A stretch of 64,000 nt of DNA from Cellulomonas sp. JH27-2 (GCF_014837175.1 NZ_JACYFR010000001.1:434001-498000), one strand, 5' to 3'; shown: positions 35,851 to 45,770, counted from the first letter of the stretch. The notes: generated from the letters alone by a model not told the origin. Program-made: numbers and translations.

Positions 35851-37320
35851 ATGACTGATGGCACCCCGGCGATCGACGCGACCGAGCAGGCCGACCAGCC
35901 CGAGCAGGACGTCCGCTACGACTACGACCTCGTCGTGATCGGCTCCGGCCCCGGTGGGCAGAAGGCGGCGATCGCGGCGGCGAAGCTGGGTCACCGCGTG
36001 GCCGTCGTCGAACGGCGCCACATGATGGGCGGGGTCTCGGTGAACACCGGCACCATCCCCAGCAAGACGTTGCGCGAGGCCGTCATGTACCTGACGGGGA
36101 TGGCGCAGCGCGACATGTACGGCGCCAGCTACCGGGTCAAGAGCGACATCACCGTCGAAGACCTCTTCGCGCGCACGCAGCACGTCATCGGCCGCGAGAT
36201 CGAGGTGATCCGCGCCCAGCTGCTGCGCAACCACGTCGACATCCTGACCGGGACCGGGTCCTTCGTGGACGCGCACACGATCGGGGTTCTCGACGAGGAC
36301 GGCGTGCGACGCACGCAGGTCACCGCGCGGTTCGTCGTGATCGCGACCGGCAGCAAGCCGCACCGCCCGGACACGGTCCAGTTCGACGAGCGGACGGTCG
36401 TGGACTCCGACGGGGTGCTGGCGCTGGAGCGCGTGCCCAACTCGATGGTCGTGGTCGGCGCCGGGATCATCGGGATCGAGTACGCATCGATGTTCGCGGC
36501 CCTGGGCACGCGCGTGACGGTCATCGACAAGCGGCCGACGATGCTCGAGATGTGCGACCCCGAGGTCGTCGAGTCGCTCAAGTTCCACCTGCGCGACCTG
36601 TCGGTGTCCTTCCGGCTGGGCGAGGAGGTGGCCGGCGTCGACTCCAACACGCACGGCACCGTGACGCGGCTCGCGTCGGGCAAGAAGATCGCCGCGGACA
36701 CCGTCATGTACTCGGCGGGGCGGCAGGGGCAGACGGCCTCGCTCGACCTGGAGGCGGCCGGGCTGTCGGCGGACAAGCGGGGGCGCATCGACGTCGACGG
36801 CGAGTACCGCACGTCGGTCCCGCACGTCTTCGCCGTCGGCGACGTCATCGGCTTCCCCGCGCTGGCCGCGACCAGCATGGACCAGGGGCGCCTGGCGGCG
36901 TACCACGCGTTCGACGAGCCGGCCCGCGAGCTCGCGTCCGTGCAGCCCATCGGCATCTACACGATCCCCGAGATCAGCTACTGCGGCCGCACCGAGGACG
37001 AGCTGACATCGTCGTCCATCCCCTACGAGGTGGGCATCGCGCGCTACCGGGAGCTGGCCCGCGGGCAGATCGTCGGCGACTCCTACGGGATGCTCAAGCT
37101 GCTGGTGAACACCGACACCCGCGAGCTGCTGGGCGTGCACATCTTCGGGACGCAGGCCACGGACCTGGTGCACATCGGGCAGGCGATCATGGCGTGCGGC
37201 GGCACCGTCGACTACCTCGTCGACACCGTCCTCAACTACCCCACCCTGTCCGAGGCGTACAAGGTCGCCGCGCTCGATGCGACGAACAAGATCCGCCAGG
37301 TGGCGCGCTTCAGCTCGTGA
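35851..37320 (+). CDS. sthA: Soluble pyridine nucleotide transhydrogenase (Si-specific)
   Basis: A 489-residue FAD enzyme interconverting NADPH+NAD+ and NADP+ + NADH. The FAD dinucleotide motif is [20 protein letters not shown]. In place of the paired redox cysteines of lipoamide dehydrogenases it reads [18 protein letters not shown], which is diagnostic for SthA. The NAD(P) motif is [16 protein letters not shown], the FAD-proximal motif is [15 protein letters not shown], and the interface is intact. The ATG at 35851 gives the standard length. The 3' end overlaps the convergent HAD gene by 11 bp. Confidence 0.95.
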   Translation: MTDGTPAIDATEQADQPEQDVRYDYDLVVIGSGPGGQKAAIAAAKLGHRVAVVERRHMMGGVSVNTGTIPSKTLREAVMYLTGMAQRDMYGASYRVKSDITVEDLFARTQHVIGREIEVIRAQLLRNHVDILTGTGSFVDAHTIGVLDEDGVRRTQVTARFVVIATGSKPHRPDTVQFDERTVVDSDGVLALERVPNSMVVVGAGIIGIEYASMFAALGTRVTVIDKRPTMLEMCDPEVVESLKFHLRDLSVSFRLGEEVAGVDSNTHGTVTRLASGKKIAADTVMYSAGRQGQTASLDLEAAGLSADKRGRIDVDGEYRTSVPHVFAVGDVIGFPALAATSMDQGRLAAYHAFDEPARELASVQPIGIYTIPEISYCGRTEDELTSSSIPYEVGIARYRELARGQIVGDSYGMLKLLVNTDTRELLGVHIFGTQATDLVHIGQAIMACGGTVDYLVDTVLNYPTLSEAYKVAALDATNKIRQVARFSS

Positions 37321-37996
37321 CGTCGCCGCCGAGCGGGCTCGCGTCCAGGTCGGCCAGCAGCGCCGCAACGTCGTCGTAGATCGCGACGGCGCCGGCCGCG
37401 CGCAGCTCGTCGGCGCCGATGCCGCCGCTGAGCACCGCGACGCACGGCACGCCGGCCTTCTTGGCGGCCTCGACGTCCCAGACGGTGTCGCCGACGAAGA
37501 CCGCACCGGACGGCTCCACGCCCGCGGCCTCCAGCGCGACCTGGACCAGGTCAGGCTCGGGCTTGGCCGCCTCGACGTCCTGGGCGCTCGTCACGGCGTG
37601 CAGCTCGGCCTCGACGTCGAGGACGTCGCGCAGGCGCTCCAGCTCGTCGGGCGACGCGGAGGTGGCCAGCACCGGCCGGGCGCCGCGTGCGGACAGCGCA
37701 CGGACCAGCTCGCGAGCACCGTCGAACGCGCGCAGCTGATCGGCGGCGTCGGCGTAGTGCGACGAGTGCGCATCGTTGACGGCGTCGCGCACGCGATCGG
37801 CGTCGGCGCCCGCCAGGGAGTCGACGAGCTGCGTCGAACCCATCCCGATCGCGCGGTGGACGCGCCACCCGTACACCGCGAGCCCGACGTCGCGGAACGC
37901 ACGCACCCACGCGTCGACGTGCAGGTAGTTCGAGTCGACCAGAGTGCCGTCCACGTCGAGCAGGACGACGGGCTGCCGGGAAGAAGCGGTGCTCAT
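37310..37996 (-). CDS. HAD-family phosphatase
   Basis: A 228-residue hydrolase of the phosphoglycolate phosphatase-like HAD type. Motif I is [18 protein letters not shown] (nucleophile Asp), then motif [12 protein letters not shown], Lys in [10 protein letters not shown], and motif [20 protein letters not shown] helical cap lies between. The substrate is unknown. Its 3' end overlaps the sthA 3' end. Confidence 0.88.
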   Translation of the reverse strand: MSTASSRQPVVLLDVDGTLVDSNYLHVDAWVRAFRDVGLAVYGWRVHRAIGMGSTQLVDSLAGADADRVRDAVNDAHSSHYADAADQLRAFDGARELVRALSARGARPVLATSASPDELERLRDVLDVEAELHAVTSAQDVEAAKPEPDLVQVALEAAGVEPSGAVFVGDTVWDVEAAKKAGVPCVAVLSGGIGADELRAAGAVAIYDDVAALLADLDASPLGGDVTS

Positions 37997-38042
37997 GCCT
38001 CAGTGTCAGGGGCGCCGGATGCGACCGCATCCCGCGACGACG

Positions 38043-38621
38043 TCAGACCATCGACCGAAGCGCGGCGTCCACCAGCAGCTCGGCGGTCTGGCGCACGGTC
38101 GCCGCCACGGCGGGATCGCGGTCCATCCGGACGGCGATCCCCGCGCCGTCGTACAGCAGGTAGAGCTGCCGGGCCAGCGCGTCGGGGTCGGGGGCACCCG
38201 CGCCCCGGGCCAGGTCGGTCAGCAGCCCACGCAACCAGGCCCGGTACTCGTCGGACACGTGCTCCACGGTCCCGCCGGGCTCGGCCTCGGCGCTCGCCGC
38301 CACGAACGCGCACCCGCGGTAGCCGGGCGTCGCGAGCTGGACGCTCTGGGCCTCGAAGACGGCGAGCAGCCGGGCGCGAGGCTCGTCGGCGTGCTCGACG
38401 GCGGCGGTGATCCGGGCCCGGTTGGCGTCCTGCCGACCGCGCAGGTACTCGCCGACCAGGGCGTCCTTGCTGCCGAACGTGTTGTAGAGCGAGGCCTTGG
38501 CGACACCGGCCTTCTCGATGACGCGGTCGATGCCCACCGCGTGCACACCCTCGGCGTAGAAGAGCTCGTTCGCGGCGGCGAGCAGCCGCTCGCGCGCGGA
38601 CGTCCGCTCCGTCGTCGGCAT
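38043..38621 (-). CDS. TetR-family repressor of the adjacent MFS exporter
   Basis: A 192-residue TetR regulator with helix-turn-helix AGVAKASLYNTFGSKDALVG at about residues 38-57 and a C-terminal ligand domain of the TetR_C type. The ATG has an AGGAGG ribosome site. It is 44 nt downstream of the MFS gene on the same strand, so the two form an operon. The paired palindromes before the MFS gene are the likely operator, implying autoregulation with the exporter. Confidence 0.88.
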   Translation of the reverse strand: MPTTERTSARERLLAAANELFYAEGVHAVGIDRVIEKAGVAKASLYNTFGSKDALVGEYLRGRQDANRARITAAVEHADEPRARLLAVFEAQSVQLATPGYRGCAFVAASAEAEPGGTVEHVSDEYRAWLRGLLTDLARGAGAPDPDALARQLYLLYDGAGIAVRMDRDPAVAATVRQTAELLVDAALRSMV

Positions 38622-38665
38622 CGCTCGCACCTCCTGGTGGATCCCTGCGTCCAGCCTAGACGCGC

Positions 38666-39886
38666 TCACGGCCGGACCGCCTCGACCTGCGGGCATGCGG
38701 GCACCGGCGCGGCGGCCGGCCGCCGGGCGACCCCGGCGAGTGCGGCCAGCGCGAGCAGGACCACGACCGCGCCGTAGTCGCGGACCACCGCGGTCACGTC
38801 CCCGACGCGACCCACGAGCGACCCAGCGACGACCGCCGGCACCCCCATGCCGAGGTACGCGACCACGTACACGGCCGACAGCACGCCGGCGCGCTCGTGC
38901 GGCTGCGCCGCCCCGCCCACGCTGCGCACCGCACCCTGGAACCCGGTCCCGAACCCGATGCCCGCGACGAACGACCCGGCGTAGAACCCGGCGAGCGAGC
39001 CGAGGTCGACCGCGACGAGGACGCCGGCGACGCCGAGCACCAGCGAGCCGATCCCGACGAGCATGAGGGCCCGCGGGCTCAGGTCGCGCAGCGCTACCCC
39101 GGCGGCGGCCGCGACCCCGGCGAGCGTCGTCAGCGCGAGGCCGCCGAGCACGACCCCGTGGCCGCCCAGCGCGCGGACGAGCGCGGGGCCGAGCGAGCCG
39201 TACAGGCCCGCGAGCGCCCACACGGCGAAGACGACCGGTGCCGCGGTCAGCATCAGCGGGCGCACGGCGCGGGGCAGCCGGATCTCCGGCACCAGGCTGG
39301 CGCGGGCGCGAGCGGCGGCGCCGGGCAGGCGCGGCGCGGTCTCGGCGAGCCGGGCGACGGCGACGGCCTGGACCAGCAGCAGCGCGATGATCAGGAGGTA
39401 GATCGTGTGGGTGGGCGCGGGCGCGAACTGCACGACGACGCCTGAGAGCAGCGCACCGACGGCGGTCCCAGCTCCCGGCGCGGACCCGTTGGCGATCGCG
39501 CCCCGCACCCGGTCGACGTCGAGCATCATGGCTCCGACGGCACCGACCGCGGCACCCGTCGCGACGCCCTGCAGCACCCGTCCCGTGAGCAGGGCCGCGT
39601 AGCCCGGCGCGGTGGTCAGCACGACGAGCGAGACGACCTGCAGCGCGATCCCGGCGAGCAGCACGGGGCGCCGGCCCAGGTGGTCCGAGAGGCGTCCGAG
39701 TACCAGGAGCGCGACGAGCACGGCGATCGCGTAGACCCCGAACGCGACCGTGGTCCCGAGCGAGCCGAAGCCCCACTCGGCGCCGTAGGTCGCGTAGAGC
39801 GGGGTGGGTGCGGCCGACGACGCGAGGAACGTGACGACGAGCGAGACGAGGAGCGCCAGCGTGGTGGTCGGCGAGCGGCGGGTCAT
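38666..39886 (-). CDS. MFS transporter (drug-efflux-like)
   Basis: A 406-residue, 12-helix major facilitator. N-terminal loop 2-3 motif GRLSDHLGRRPVLLAGI (motif A) and the helix-5 type segment ATGAAVGAVGAMMLDVDRVR are present. It is the first gene of an operon with a TetR repressor. Substrate unknown; the organisation suggests efflux of a toxic compound that is sensed by the repressor. Confidence 0.9.
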   Translation of the reverse strand: MTRRSPTTTLALLVSLVVTFLASSAAPTPLYATYGAEWGFGSLGTTVAFGVYAIAVLVALLVLGRLSDHLGRRPVLLAGIALQVVSLVVLTTAPGYAALLTGRVLQGVATGAAVGAVGAMMLDVDRVRGAIANGSAPGAGTAVGALLSGVVVQFAPAPTHTIYLLIIALLLVQAVAVARLAETAPRLPGAAARARASLVPEIRLPRAVRPLMLTAAPVVFAVWALAGLYGSLGPALVRALGGHGVVLGGLALTTLAGVAAAAGVALRDLSPRALMLVGIGSLVLGVAGVLVAVDLGSLAGFYAGSFVAGIGFGTGFQGAVRSVGGAAQPHERAGVLSAVYVVAYLGMGVPAVVAGSLVGRVGDVTAVVRDYGAVVVLLALAALAGVARRPAAAPVPACPQVEAVRP

Positions 39887-39906
39887 GGCGTCCTCCGTGG
39901 ATTGAG

Positions 39907-39945
39907 TAGACCGTTCTGTCTAGCGCGACAGTAGACAGGTCTGTC
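39907..39945. promoter_or_regulatory. Two palindromic operator-like sites between MFS/TetR and recQ
   Basis: Site 1 is TAGAC-CGTTCT-GTCTA (39907-39922) and site 2 is GACAG-GT-CTGTC (39934-39945). Both contain TAGAC/GTCTR half-sites typical of TetR operators and lie 21-59 bp before the MFS start and 49-87 bp before the divergent recQ start. They probably bind the operon's TetR protein. Confidence 0.65.
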
Positions 39946-39993
39946 CACTGCGTCAAGCGGTCGTCTGTCGGCGGCGGCGCCTACGGTGGCGAC

Positions 39994-42114
39994 ATGACGA
40001 GCACGACGCCGGCAGCCCGCCCTCTCGACGCGTCCCGGCAGGCGACGGCGACGACGGTCATCGAGGCGCTCGCCGGTCCGGGCGCCCGGCTGCGGGAGGA
40101 CCAGCTCGCGGCCGTCACGGGGCTGCTCGAGCCCGGCGCTCGCGTCCTGGTGGTGCAGGCGACCGGGTGGGGCAAGTCGGCCGTGTACTGGACCGCGACC
40201 GCGATCCGGCGCTCGGAGGGCGCGGGGCCGACGCTCGTCGTCTCACCGCTGCTCTCCCTCATGCGGGACCAGGTGGCGGCCGCGGCGCGCGCCGGGCTGC
40301 GGGCCGCCACGCTCAACTCGTCGAACGTCGGCGAGTGGGCGGCGATCGAGGACGAGCTGCGCGCAGGCACGGTCGACGTGGTGCTCGTCTCGCCCGAGCG
40401 GCTGGCCAACCCCGGCTTCGGGCGGCGCGTGCTCGACGCGCTGACCGGGCACCTGGGGATGCTCGTGATCGACGAGGCGCACGCGGTCTCCGACTGGGGG
40501 CACGACTTCCGCCCCGACTACCGGCGCGTGGCGGACACCGTCCGCGCGCTGAACCCGGACACGCCCGTGCTGGCCACGACCGCGACCGCCAACGCCCGGG
40601 TGACCGAGGACGTCGCCGCCCAGCTCGGCTCGCACACCCTGGTGCTGCGCGGACCGCTGGCCCGCAGCAGTCTGGAGCTCGCCGTCATCGACTCGCTCAC
40701 GCCCCTGCAGCGCTACGCGTGGGTGGCCGAGCAGCTCCCCCACCTTCCCGGTTCCGGCATCGTCTACACGCTGACGGTCGCCGACGCCGAGCGGCTGACC
40801 GAGGCCGTGCGCTCGCAGCACGGGGACGCGCTGCCCGTCGCCGCGTACACCGGTCAGCTCGACGGGGCCGAGCGCGAGCGGCTCGAGGAGGCGCTGCGCC
40901 GCAACGAGCTCAAGGCGCTGATCGCGACGTCCGCGCTCGGGATGGGCTACGACAAGCCCGACCTGGGCTTCTGCGTCCACGTCGGCGCTCCGCCGTCGCC
41001 CGTCTCCTACTACCAGCAGGTCGGCCGCGCCGGCCGCGGCATCGACCATGCCGTCGTCGTGCTGCTGACGTCGGCGGCCGACGCGGGTGTGTGGGACTAC
41101 TTCGCAACGGCCTCGATCCCCGAGCCGCGGGCCATGCGGCGGCTGCTGGACGTCCTGCCGACGACACCGGTCAGCGTGCCCGCGCTCGAGGCGGAGTCGG
41201 GGCTGCGGCGCACGCGCGTGGAGCTCATGCTCAAGCAGCTCGCCGTGGACGGGGTGGTCGAGCGCAGCGAGGGCGGGTGGTCGGCCACCGGCAAGGCGTG
41301 GGAGTACGACGAGGCGCACTACGCGGGCGTGCTGGCAGTGCGGCAGCGCGAGGCCGACATCATGCGCGACTACGCGAGCGGGCGGCGGTGCCTCATGCAG
41401 CTGCTCCAGGAGTCGCTCGACGACCCCAGCGCACAGCCGTGCGGGCGGTGCAGCGTGTGCACCCAGGCGCTGCCCGACGGGCTGCCCGAGCAGCCGTCGA
41501 TCGAGACGACCCGGGCCGTCGCCGGCCTGCTGCGCACCCAGGCGCACCCCGTCGAGCCGCGCAAGATGTGGCCGGGCGGGGCATTCGGAGCCTCGGGCCG
41601 GATCGCACCGAGCGAGCTCGCCGCGCCCGGACGAGCGCTGATCCACGCCGACGCGCCCGAGTGGCGCGAGCTGGTCGCCACGCTCTTCGGGCGGGACGCG
41701 CCACCGCCCGACGAGCTCGTCGACGCGCTCGTCGGGCTGCTGCGCGGGTGGGGGCGGGAGTGGGGCGAGCGGCCCGCGGTCGTCGTCGGGCTGCCCGCCG
41801 CGGGGTTCCCGGTGCTGATCGACGGTTTGACCGATCGCATCGCGCAGATCGGGCGGATGGCCACCGCGGAGCTGGCGATCGACGACGAGGCCGTCCGGAC
41901 CGCCCGCTCGTCGCGCGATCTCACCTCCGCGAGCGAGGCCGCGGCGTGGCGTGACGCGGTCAGCGTGCCCGAGCCGGACGCCGTGCGCGGTCGGGCCGTG
42001 CTGCTCGTCGTCGACGCGACGGCCTCGCTGTGGCCCGTCACCGTGACCGCGGCCGTGCTGCGCCGCGCGGGCGCGACCGCGGTGCTTCCGCTCGTCGTGC
42101 ATCGCCGCGTCTGA
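39994..42114 (+). CDS. RecQ-family ATP-dependent DNA helicase
   Basis: A 706-residue superfamily-2 helicase. Walker A is VVQATGWGKSAVYW, the DExH box and RecQ aromatic loop are VIDEAHAVSDWGHDFRPDYR, motif III is LATTATANARVT, and motif VI is YYQQVGRAGRGID. A zinc-binding set follows (RRCLMQLLQ ... CGRCSVCTQ). The C-terminal 200 residues contain a phosphoribosyltransferase-like stretch (AVVVGLPAAGFPVLIDGL, and VLLVVDATASLWPVTVTAAV), as in many actinobacterial RecQ-like proteins. It should unwind DNA in recombination repair. It is divergent from the MFS gene and shares its operator region. Confidence 0.92.
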   Translation: MTSTTPAARPLDASRQATATTVIEALAGPGARLREDQLAAVTGLLEPGARVLVVQATGWGKSAVYWTATAIRRSEGAGPTLVVSPLLSLMRDQVAAAARAGLRAATLNSSNVGEWAAIEDELRAGTVDVVLVSPERLANPGFGRRVLDALTGHLGMLVIDEAHAVSDWGHDFRPDYRRVADTVRALNPDTPVLATTATANARVTEDVAAQLGSHTLVLRGPLARSSLELAVIDSLTPLQRYAWVAEQLPHLPGSGIVYTLTVADAERLTEAVRSQHGDALPVAAYTGQLDGAERERLEEALRRNELKALIATSALGMGYDKPDLGFCVHVGAPPSPVSYYQQVGRAGRGIDHAVVVLLTSAADAGVWDYFATASIPEPRAMRRLLDVLPTTPVSVPALEAESGLRRTRVELMLKQLAVDGVVERSEGGWSATGKAWEYDEAHYAGVLAVRQREADIMRDYASGRRCLMQLLQESLDDPSAQPCGRCSVCTQALPDGLPEQPSIETTRAVAGLLRTQAHPVEPRKMWPGGAFGASGRIAPSELAAPGRALIHADAPEWRELVATLFGRDAPPPDELVDALVGLLRGWGREWGERPAVVVGLPAAGFPVLIDGLTDRIAQIGRMATAELAIDDEAVRTARSSRDLTSASEAAAWRDAVSVPEPDAVRGRAVLLVVDATASLWPVTVTAAVLRRAGATAVLPLVVHRRV

Positions 42115-42130
42115 GCCGTACGGTGGCCCC

Positions 42131-42511
42131 ATGCCCGACGACGACTGGATCGAGCACGTCCGCCCCGGCGACCGCGAGCGCCTGGGCTGGATCCGCCCGC
42201 AGGACGACGGGTTCGTGGCACTCGACCTCATGGGCCGCGAGGTGACCGGCGTCGTGAACTGGATCGACGCGGAGGACGCGCTCGAGGAGCGCGGGCTCGG
42301 GTGGTTGGCGGACCTGTGGCAGCTCGACCGGCCGGACGGTTCGCGCGAGCGTGTGCGCATCGTCGAGGTCACGCCCGAGCGCGTCGTCGTGAAGGTCGAC
42401 GACTTCGGCGACGTCGGTGCCGCGACGCCGTCATACGTCCTGCCGTTCCCCGCGCCGGCGGCCCTGCGGCCGTTCGACGGCGACGCCGGCACGCTCGACG
42501 CCGGCTCCTAG
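42131..42511 (+). CDS. Hypothetical acidic protein
   Basis: A 126-residue soluble acidic protein beginning MPDDDWIEHVRPGDRERLGW and containing VNWIDAEDALEERGLGWLAD and the beta-rich RVRIVEVTPERVVVKVDDFG. It is not recognised. It is 16 nt behind recQ and could be co-transcribed with it. The stop overlaps the convergent AAA ATPase gene by 4 nt. Confidence 0.72.
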   Translation: MPDDDWIEHVRPGDRERLGWIRPQDDGFVALDLMGREVTGVVNWIDAEDALEERGLGWLADLWQLDRPDGSRERVRIVEVTPERVVVKVDDFGDVGAATPSYVLPFPAPAALRPFDGDAGTLDAGS

Positions 42512-43221
42512 AGCAGGTGGCGCAGCGTGCGCCCCGGCTCCTCGAGGAACCCGCGCCAGCGCCGCACCAGGTCCAGGTCCTCCCACGCGCACTCGCGCAT
42601 GCCCCACTCGCCGATCTCCCAGATGGCGGCGCCGGGGATCGCTGCCAGGACGGGTGAGTGCGTGGAGAGCAGCACCTGCGAGCCGTTCGCCGCGAGGTCG
42701 GACAGGTGCGCGACGAGGGCCAGGCTGTTGTCGAACGAGAGCGCGGACTCGGGCTCGTCGAGCACGTAGAGGCCCGGCTTGAACATCCGGCTCCCGACGA
42801 GGGACAGGAACGACTCGCCGTGCGACATCTCGTGGAAGCGCGGCTCGGGCCGACCGCCCGGGTTCTCCTCGAGGTAGGTGTAGAACGAGTGCATCGTCTC
42901 GGCGCGCAGGAAGAACCCGAAGCGGGTGGCGCCGACCCCGCGGACGAGCCGGAGGTGCTCGGACAGGTCCGACTCGGTCCGGCGGGTCACGTTGCGCGCA
43001 CCCGTCGACCCGCCTTCGGCGCCTAGGCCGAACGCGACGGCGATCGCCTCGACCAGAGTCGACTTCCCGGCCCCGTTGTCGCCGACCAGCACGGTGATCG
43101 GCGCCAGGTCCCAGCCGCCCGCCAGCACCTGCGCGACAGCGGGGATGTCGGCGAACCACGCACGCCCCGCCACGGGCTCGCCGCACTCGACGCGTCGGAT
43201 GTGCTGCGAGGTCGACGCCAT
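42508..43221 (-). CDS. AAA-family (AAA_21/ABC-like) ATPase
   Basis: A 237-residue P-loop ATPase with Walker A ITVLVGDNGAGKSTLVEAIA (about residues 39-58), an ABC-type signature region (MSHGESFLSLV), Walker B LYVLDEPESALSF and the switch histidine in QVLLSTHSPVL. This is the compact single-domain AAA_21 type related to RecF/SMC and overcoming-lysogenisation ATPases. The function is unknown; stand-alone members are widespread. Convergent with the hypothetical gene, divergent from the acetyltransferase. Confidence 0.88.
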   Translation of the reverse strand: MASTSQHIRRVECGEPVAGRAWFADIPAVAQVLAGGWDLAPITVLVGDNGAGKSTLVEAIAVAFGLGAEGGSTGARNVTRRTESDLSEHLRLVRGVGATRFGFFLRAETMHSFYTYLEENPGGRPEPRFHEMSHGESFLSLVGSRMFKPGLYVLDEPESALSFDNSLALVAHLSDLAANGSQVLLSTHSPVLAAIPGAAIWEIGEWGMRECAWEDLDLVRRWRGFLEEPGRTLRHLL

Positions 43222-43306
43222 GCGAGCGGTCTACCGTGCGGGCGCGCCCGGTGTCCAGGTCGTCGCCGCGTTGCGACCAACCCTGCTCACCCCCATAGTC
43301 GAAGCC

Positions 43307-43978
43307 ATGCCCGCCGCCGAGGTCACGTCCCTCGACGAGCTGCGCGCGCTGCACGCCGCCGTGCTGGCCCCCTCCTTCCCGCCCGACGAGCTCGAGGACG
43401 TCGAGGCGATGTGCGCGGACCTCGTCGCGGGGCGCACGGTCGCGCTGGTGTCGTCGTCGGACGCCGGGGTGCCGGTCGCGGTAGCGGTCGGGACGCGGTC
43501 GGAGCAGGTGATGCTGCTGTCCTACCTCGCGGTCGCGCCTGGCACGCGCGGCGGCGGGGTGGGTGGCGAGCTGTACGACGAGGCGCTGCGCCGCTGGCGC
43601 GACACGTTCGACCCGCTCGTCGTGCTCGCGGAGATCGAGGACCCGGACGTGCACACGTCGGCGGCCGACGACCACGGCGACCCCGCCGCCCGCGCCCGCT
43701 TCTACCTGCGCCGCGGCGCCCGCGCGCTGCCCGTCCCCTACGTCCAGCCGGCGCTCGCCCCCGGGCTCTCGCGTGTTCCCGGCATGCAGCTGCTGGCTCT
43801 GTCGGTCCGCGCGTCGGTGGTCGCCGACGACGACGCGTGGCACCTGCCCACCGAACCGCTGCGCAACTTCCTCGCTGCTTACTACGAGCGCGCCGAGGGC
43901 GAACCGCCCACGGACCCACAGGCTGCCGCGATGCTCGCACCGTTGCGGGCGGCGGACGAGCTCGTCGTCGGGCCCTGA
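43307..43978 (+). CDS. GNAT-family N-acetyltransferase
   Basis: A 223-residue acetyltransferase. The acetyl-CoA loop is LAVAPGTRGGGVGGELYDEAL (R/Q-x-x-G-x-G/A), preceded by the strand EQVMLLSYL. The C-terminal region (LPVPYVQPALAPGLSRVPGM) is as in GNATs that act on larger substrates. The start at 43307 is chosen because upstream in-frame sequence shadows the divergent ATPase gene. Substrate unknown. Confidence 0.82.
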   Translation: MPAAEVTSLDELRALHAAVLAPSFPPDELEDVEAMCADLVAGRTVALVSSSDAGVPVAVAVGTRSEQVMLLSYLAVAPGTRGGGVGGELYDEALRRWRDTFDPLVVLAEIEDPDVHTSAADDHGDPAARARFYLRRGARALPVPYVQPALAPGLSRVPGMQLLALSVRASVVADDDAWHLPTEPLRNFLAAYYERAEGEPPTDPQAAAMLAPLRAADELVVGP

Positions 43979-43981
43979 TCG

Positions 43982-44239
43982 TCAGCGGATCTCGAACGGC
44001 CCGCCCGCGTCGTCGGAGTCCTGCACGTCGATCGACGTGACCTGCGACCCCGGTGGCCCGTGCCGCAACCACGCGAGCATCGCGTCCGCGCCCTCGCCCC
44101 CGACGACCGCCTCCACGCTCCCGTCGTCGACGTTGCGCACCCAGCCGGTGACGCCGAGGCGACGAGCCTCGCGGCGCGTCGCCCACCGGAACCCGACCCC
44201 CTGGACCGTCCCGTGCACGATGACCCTCTTGCCGCCCAT
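43982..44239 (-). CDS. acyP: Acylphosphatase
   Basis: An 85-residue enzyme hydrolysing carboxyl-phosphate bonds. The catalytic Arg lies in [20 protein letters not shown] and the Asn in [15 protein letters not shown], both as in canonical acylphosphatase. The length is slightly below the usual 90-95 because of a shorter end. Convergent with the acetyltransferase gene, 3 nt apart. Confidence 0.93.
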   Translation of the reverse strand: MGGKRVIVHGTVQGVGFRWATRREARRLGVTGWVRNVDDGSVEAVVGGEGADAMLAWLRHGPPGSQVTSIDVQDSDDAGGPFEIR

Positions 44240-44320
44240 CGGCCCAGTCTCGAGGGGCACTGCTCGGGGCGCGCGCCGAATTGCCTCGTCCCCCCGTCCG
44301 TGCGGACCTAACCTGCGACG

Positions 44321-44968
44321 ATGCCGCCGTACACCCGCCCCCCGATCACGATCGAGCCGCTCCTGCGCGACGACGACGGGCAGCCCTACGGCAGCGGCTG
44401 GCCCGACCCGACGCCCGAGGAGACGTACTCCCGCATCTCCCACCCGGAGCGCTTCGCGCCGCTGCACGTCGTCGCCGACGCGCTGCTCGCGCACCTCGTT
44501 GCGACCTACGACGTCACGGTCGACGACGACCCGCCCCTCGACGGGTTCGACGGCAATCCCTTCGAGGCGGTGCGGGCCGCGCGTCTGGTTCCGGTGACGT
44601 CGGACGCCGCCCCGCTGACGATCGCGTGGACACCGTTCCCGGGCATCCGTCTGCGGGCCGGCGCGACGGCGACGCTCGGGCAGCCCGTGTGCGGTTGCGA
44701 CGCGTGCGACGACGACGTGGAGCGCCTGCTCGACGACCTGGAGGACTCGGTGCTCGCCATCGCCGCAGGCGGGTTGTCGGAGACCGTGCGCGACCGATGG
44801 CTGACCACGAGCCTCACCCTTCCGGACGAGCTGCACGTGACCGGCCGCCGCACGCACGTCGGATCGAGGAGCGGCAGCACACGCCTCTCCACCCCCGACG
44901 CCGACCGCGTCCGCGCCGCGCTCGCCGGAGCACCGCGCGGCTGGACGCCGTGGCCTGTGCGCGCCTGA
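44321..44968 (+). CDS. DUF6226-like protein
   Basis: A 215-residue soluble protein with a conserved-looking segment [20 protein letters not shown] and a Cys-rich [18 protein letters not shown] stretch in the middle. I recall this pattern as DUF6226, an uncharacterised actinobacterial family, but cannot confirm it. The CxCDxC cluster might bind metal. It stands alone upstream of tRNA-Ser. Confidence 0.7.
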   Translation: MPPYTRPPITIEPLLRDDDGQPYGSGWPDPTPEETYSRISHPERFAPLHVVADALLAHLVATYDVTVDDDPPLDGFDGNPFEAVRAARLVPVTSDAAPLTIAWTPFPGIRLRAGATATLGQPVCGCDACDDDVERLLDDLEDSVLAIAAGGLSETVRDRWLTTSLTLPDELHVTGRRTHVGSRSGSTRLSTPDADRVRAALAGAPRGWTPWPVRA

Positions 44969-45073
44969 CGCCGGGACGAGGCAGCACCGTCGGGAGCAGC
45001 CTTCAGCGTCCGGTACGCTTGACCCGCTTCCGACCGTGCAGCCGATCCTCGTGATGGCGCCCGGGACGAGCGA

Positions 45074-45158
45074 GGAGGATTCGCCTAGTGGCCTATGGCG
45101 CACGCTTGGAAAGCGTGTTGGGTGAAAGCCCTCGGGGGTTCGAATCCCCCATCCTCCG
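45074..45158 (+). tRNA. tRNA-Ser (anticodon GGA)
   Basis: An 85-nt class II tRNA: acceptor GGAGGAT/ATCCTCC with discriminator G, anticodon arm CACGC-TTGGAAA-GCGTG (anticodon GGA), a long variable arm, and T-arm GGGGG-TTCGAAT-CCCCC. Confidence 0.96.
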
Positions 45159-45163
45159 CGCAC

Positions 45164-45207
45164 CGAAGGGCCCGTGACCTGCAGCAATGCGAGTCGCGGG
45201 CCCTTCG
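45164..45207. terminator. Terminator after tRNA-Ser
   Basis: CGAAGGGCCCG (45164-45174) and CGGGCCCTTCG (45197-45207) pair perfectly, 5 nt after the tRNA and directly abutting the convergent phosphoribosyltransferase remnant, so it can serve both. Confidence 0.85.
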
Positions 45208-45770
45208 TCATCGGCTCCTGAGCTCGCGCACGTGGAGCAGGCCGCGCAGGTTGAGCGCTCGCCGGTCGGCTGAGCTCTCCGCGGCGTCGACGACGACGGC
45301 CGCGCCGAGCCAGGTGGCCCGCGCGTCCTCGACGAGCTGCCGGCAGGCCAGGGCCTGACCGCACGTCGCCGCCCATTCGTCGACGAAGAGCGCACGGTCT
45401 CCGGGGCGCAGTACCGAACTGCGAACCGCGAGGTCGAGGTGCCGGTCGCGGTAGTCGGGCGGCGTCCGACGCACGAGCCAGACCTCGTCGTCCGACGTCC
45501 GCTCCGGCTGCTTGCGCACCGGTGCGAACCCGATGCCCAGGAAGGTGGCGACGAGCGGGCCGAGGAGGAACCCGTGGGACTCGGTGCCGACGATCAAGTC
45601 GGCTCCACGTCGCGGAACAGACCGGCGAGCGCGGGCCCGATCCCCGCCAGGATCTCCGCATCGCGCCACCATGCGGTGTAGTCGGCGTAGTACTGACGTC
45701 GCGCCGGCCAGACCGGTGGGTCAGAACGCCACTGGAAGCCTGCGACGAGTGCGGTGCGCAGGTCGTTCAC
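45208..45770 (-). pseudogene. Phosphoribosyltransferase gene interrupted by a single-base frameshift
   Basis: The 5' part from GTG 45770 encodes a clean N-terminus ([20 protein letters not shown] ... [17 protein letters not shown]) and then meets TGA. Removing one missing base between 45600 and 45601 restores the continuation [20 protein letters not shown], and the PRPP-loop-like [20 protein letters not shown] follows, ending LHVRELRSR. The intact product would be about 187 residues, of the type I (adenine-phosphoribosyltransferase-like) fold. It is either a recent pseudogene, a sequencing error, or less likely a programmed shift. The body is otherwise undamaged. Confidence 0.8.

Noticed and set aside
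34438..37506. A 1022-codon open frame on the minus strand
   Set aside because: Only its last 206 codons encode a protein with family features (LysE). The rest is antisense to sthA, the small membrane protein gene and the SRP RNA region, with typical shadow-frame composition.
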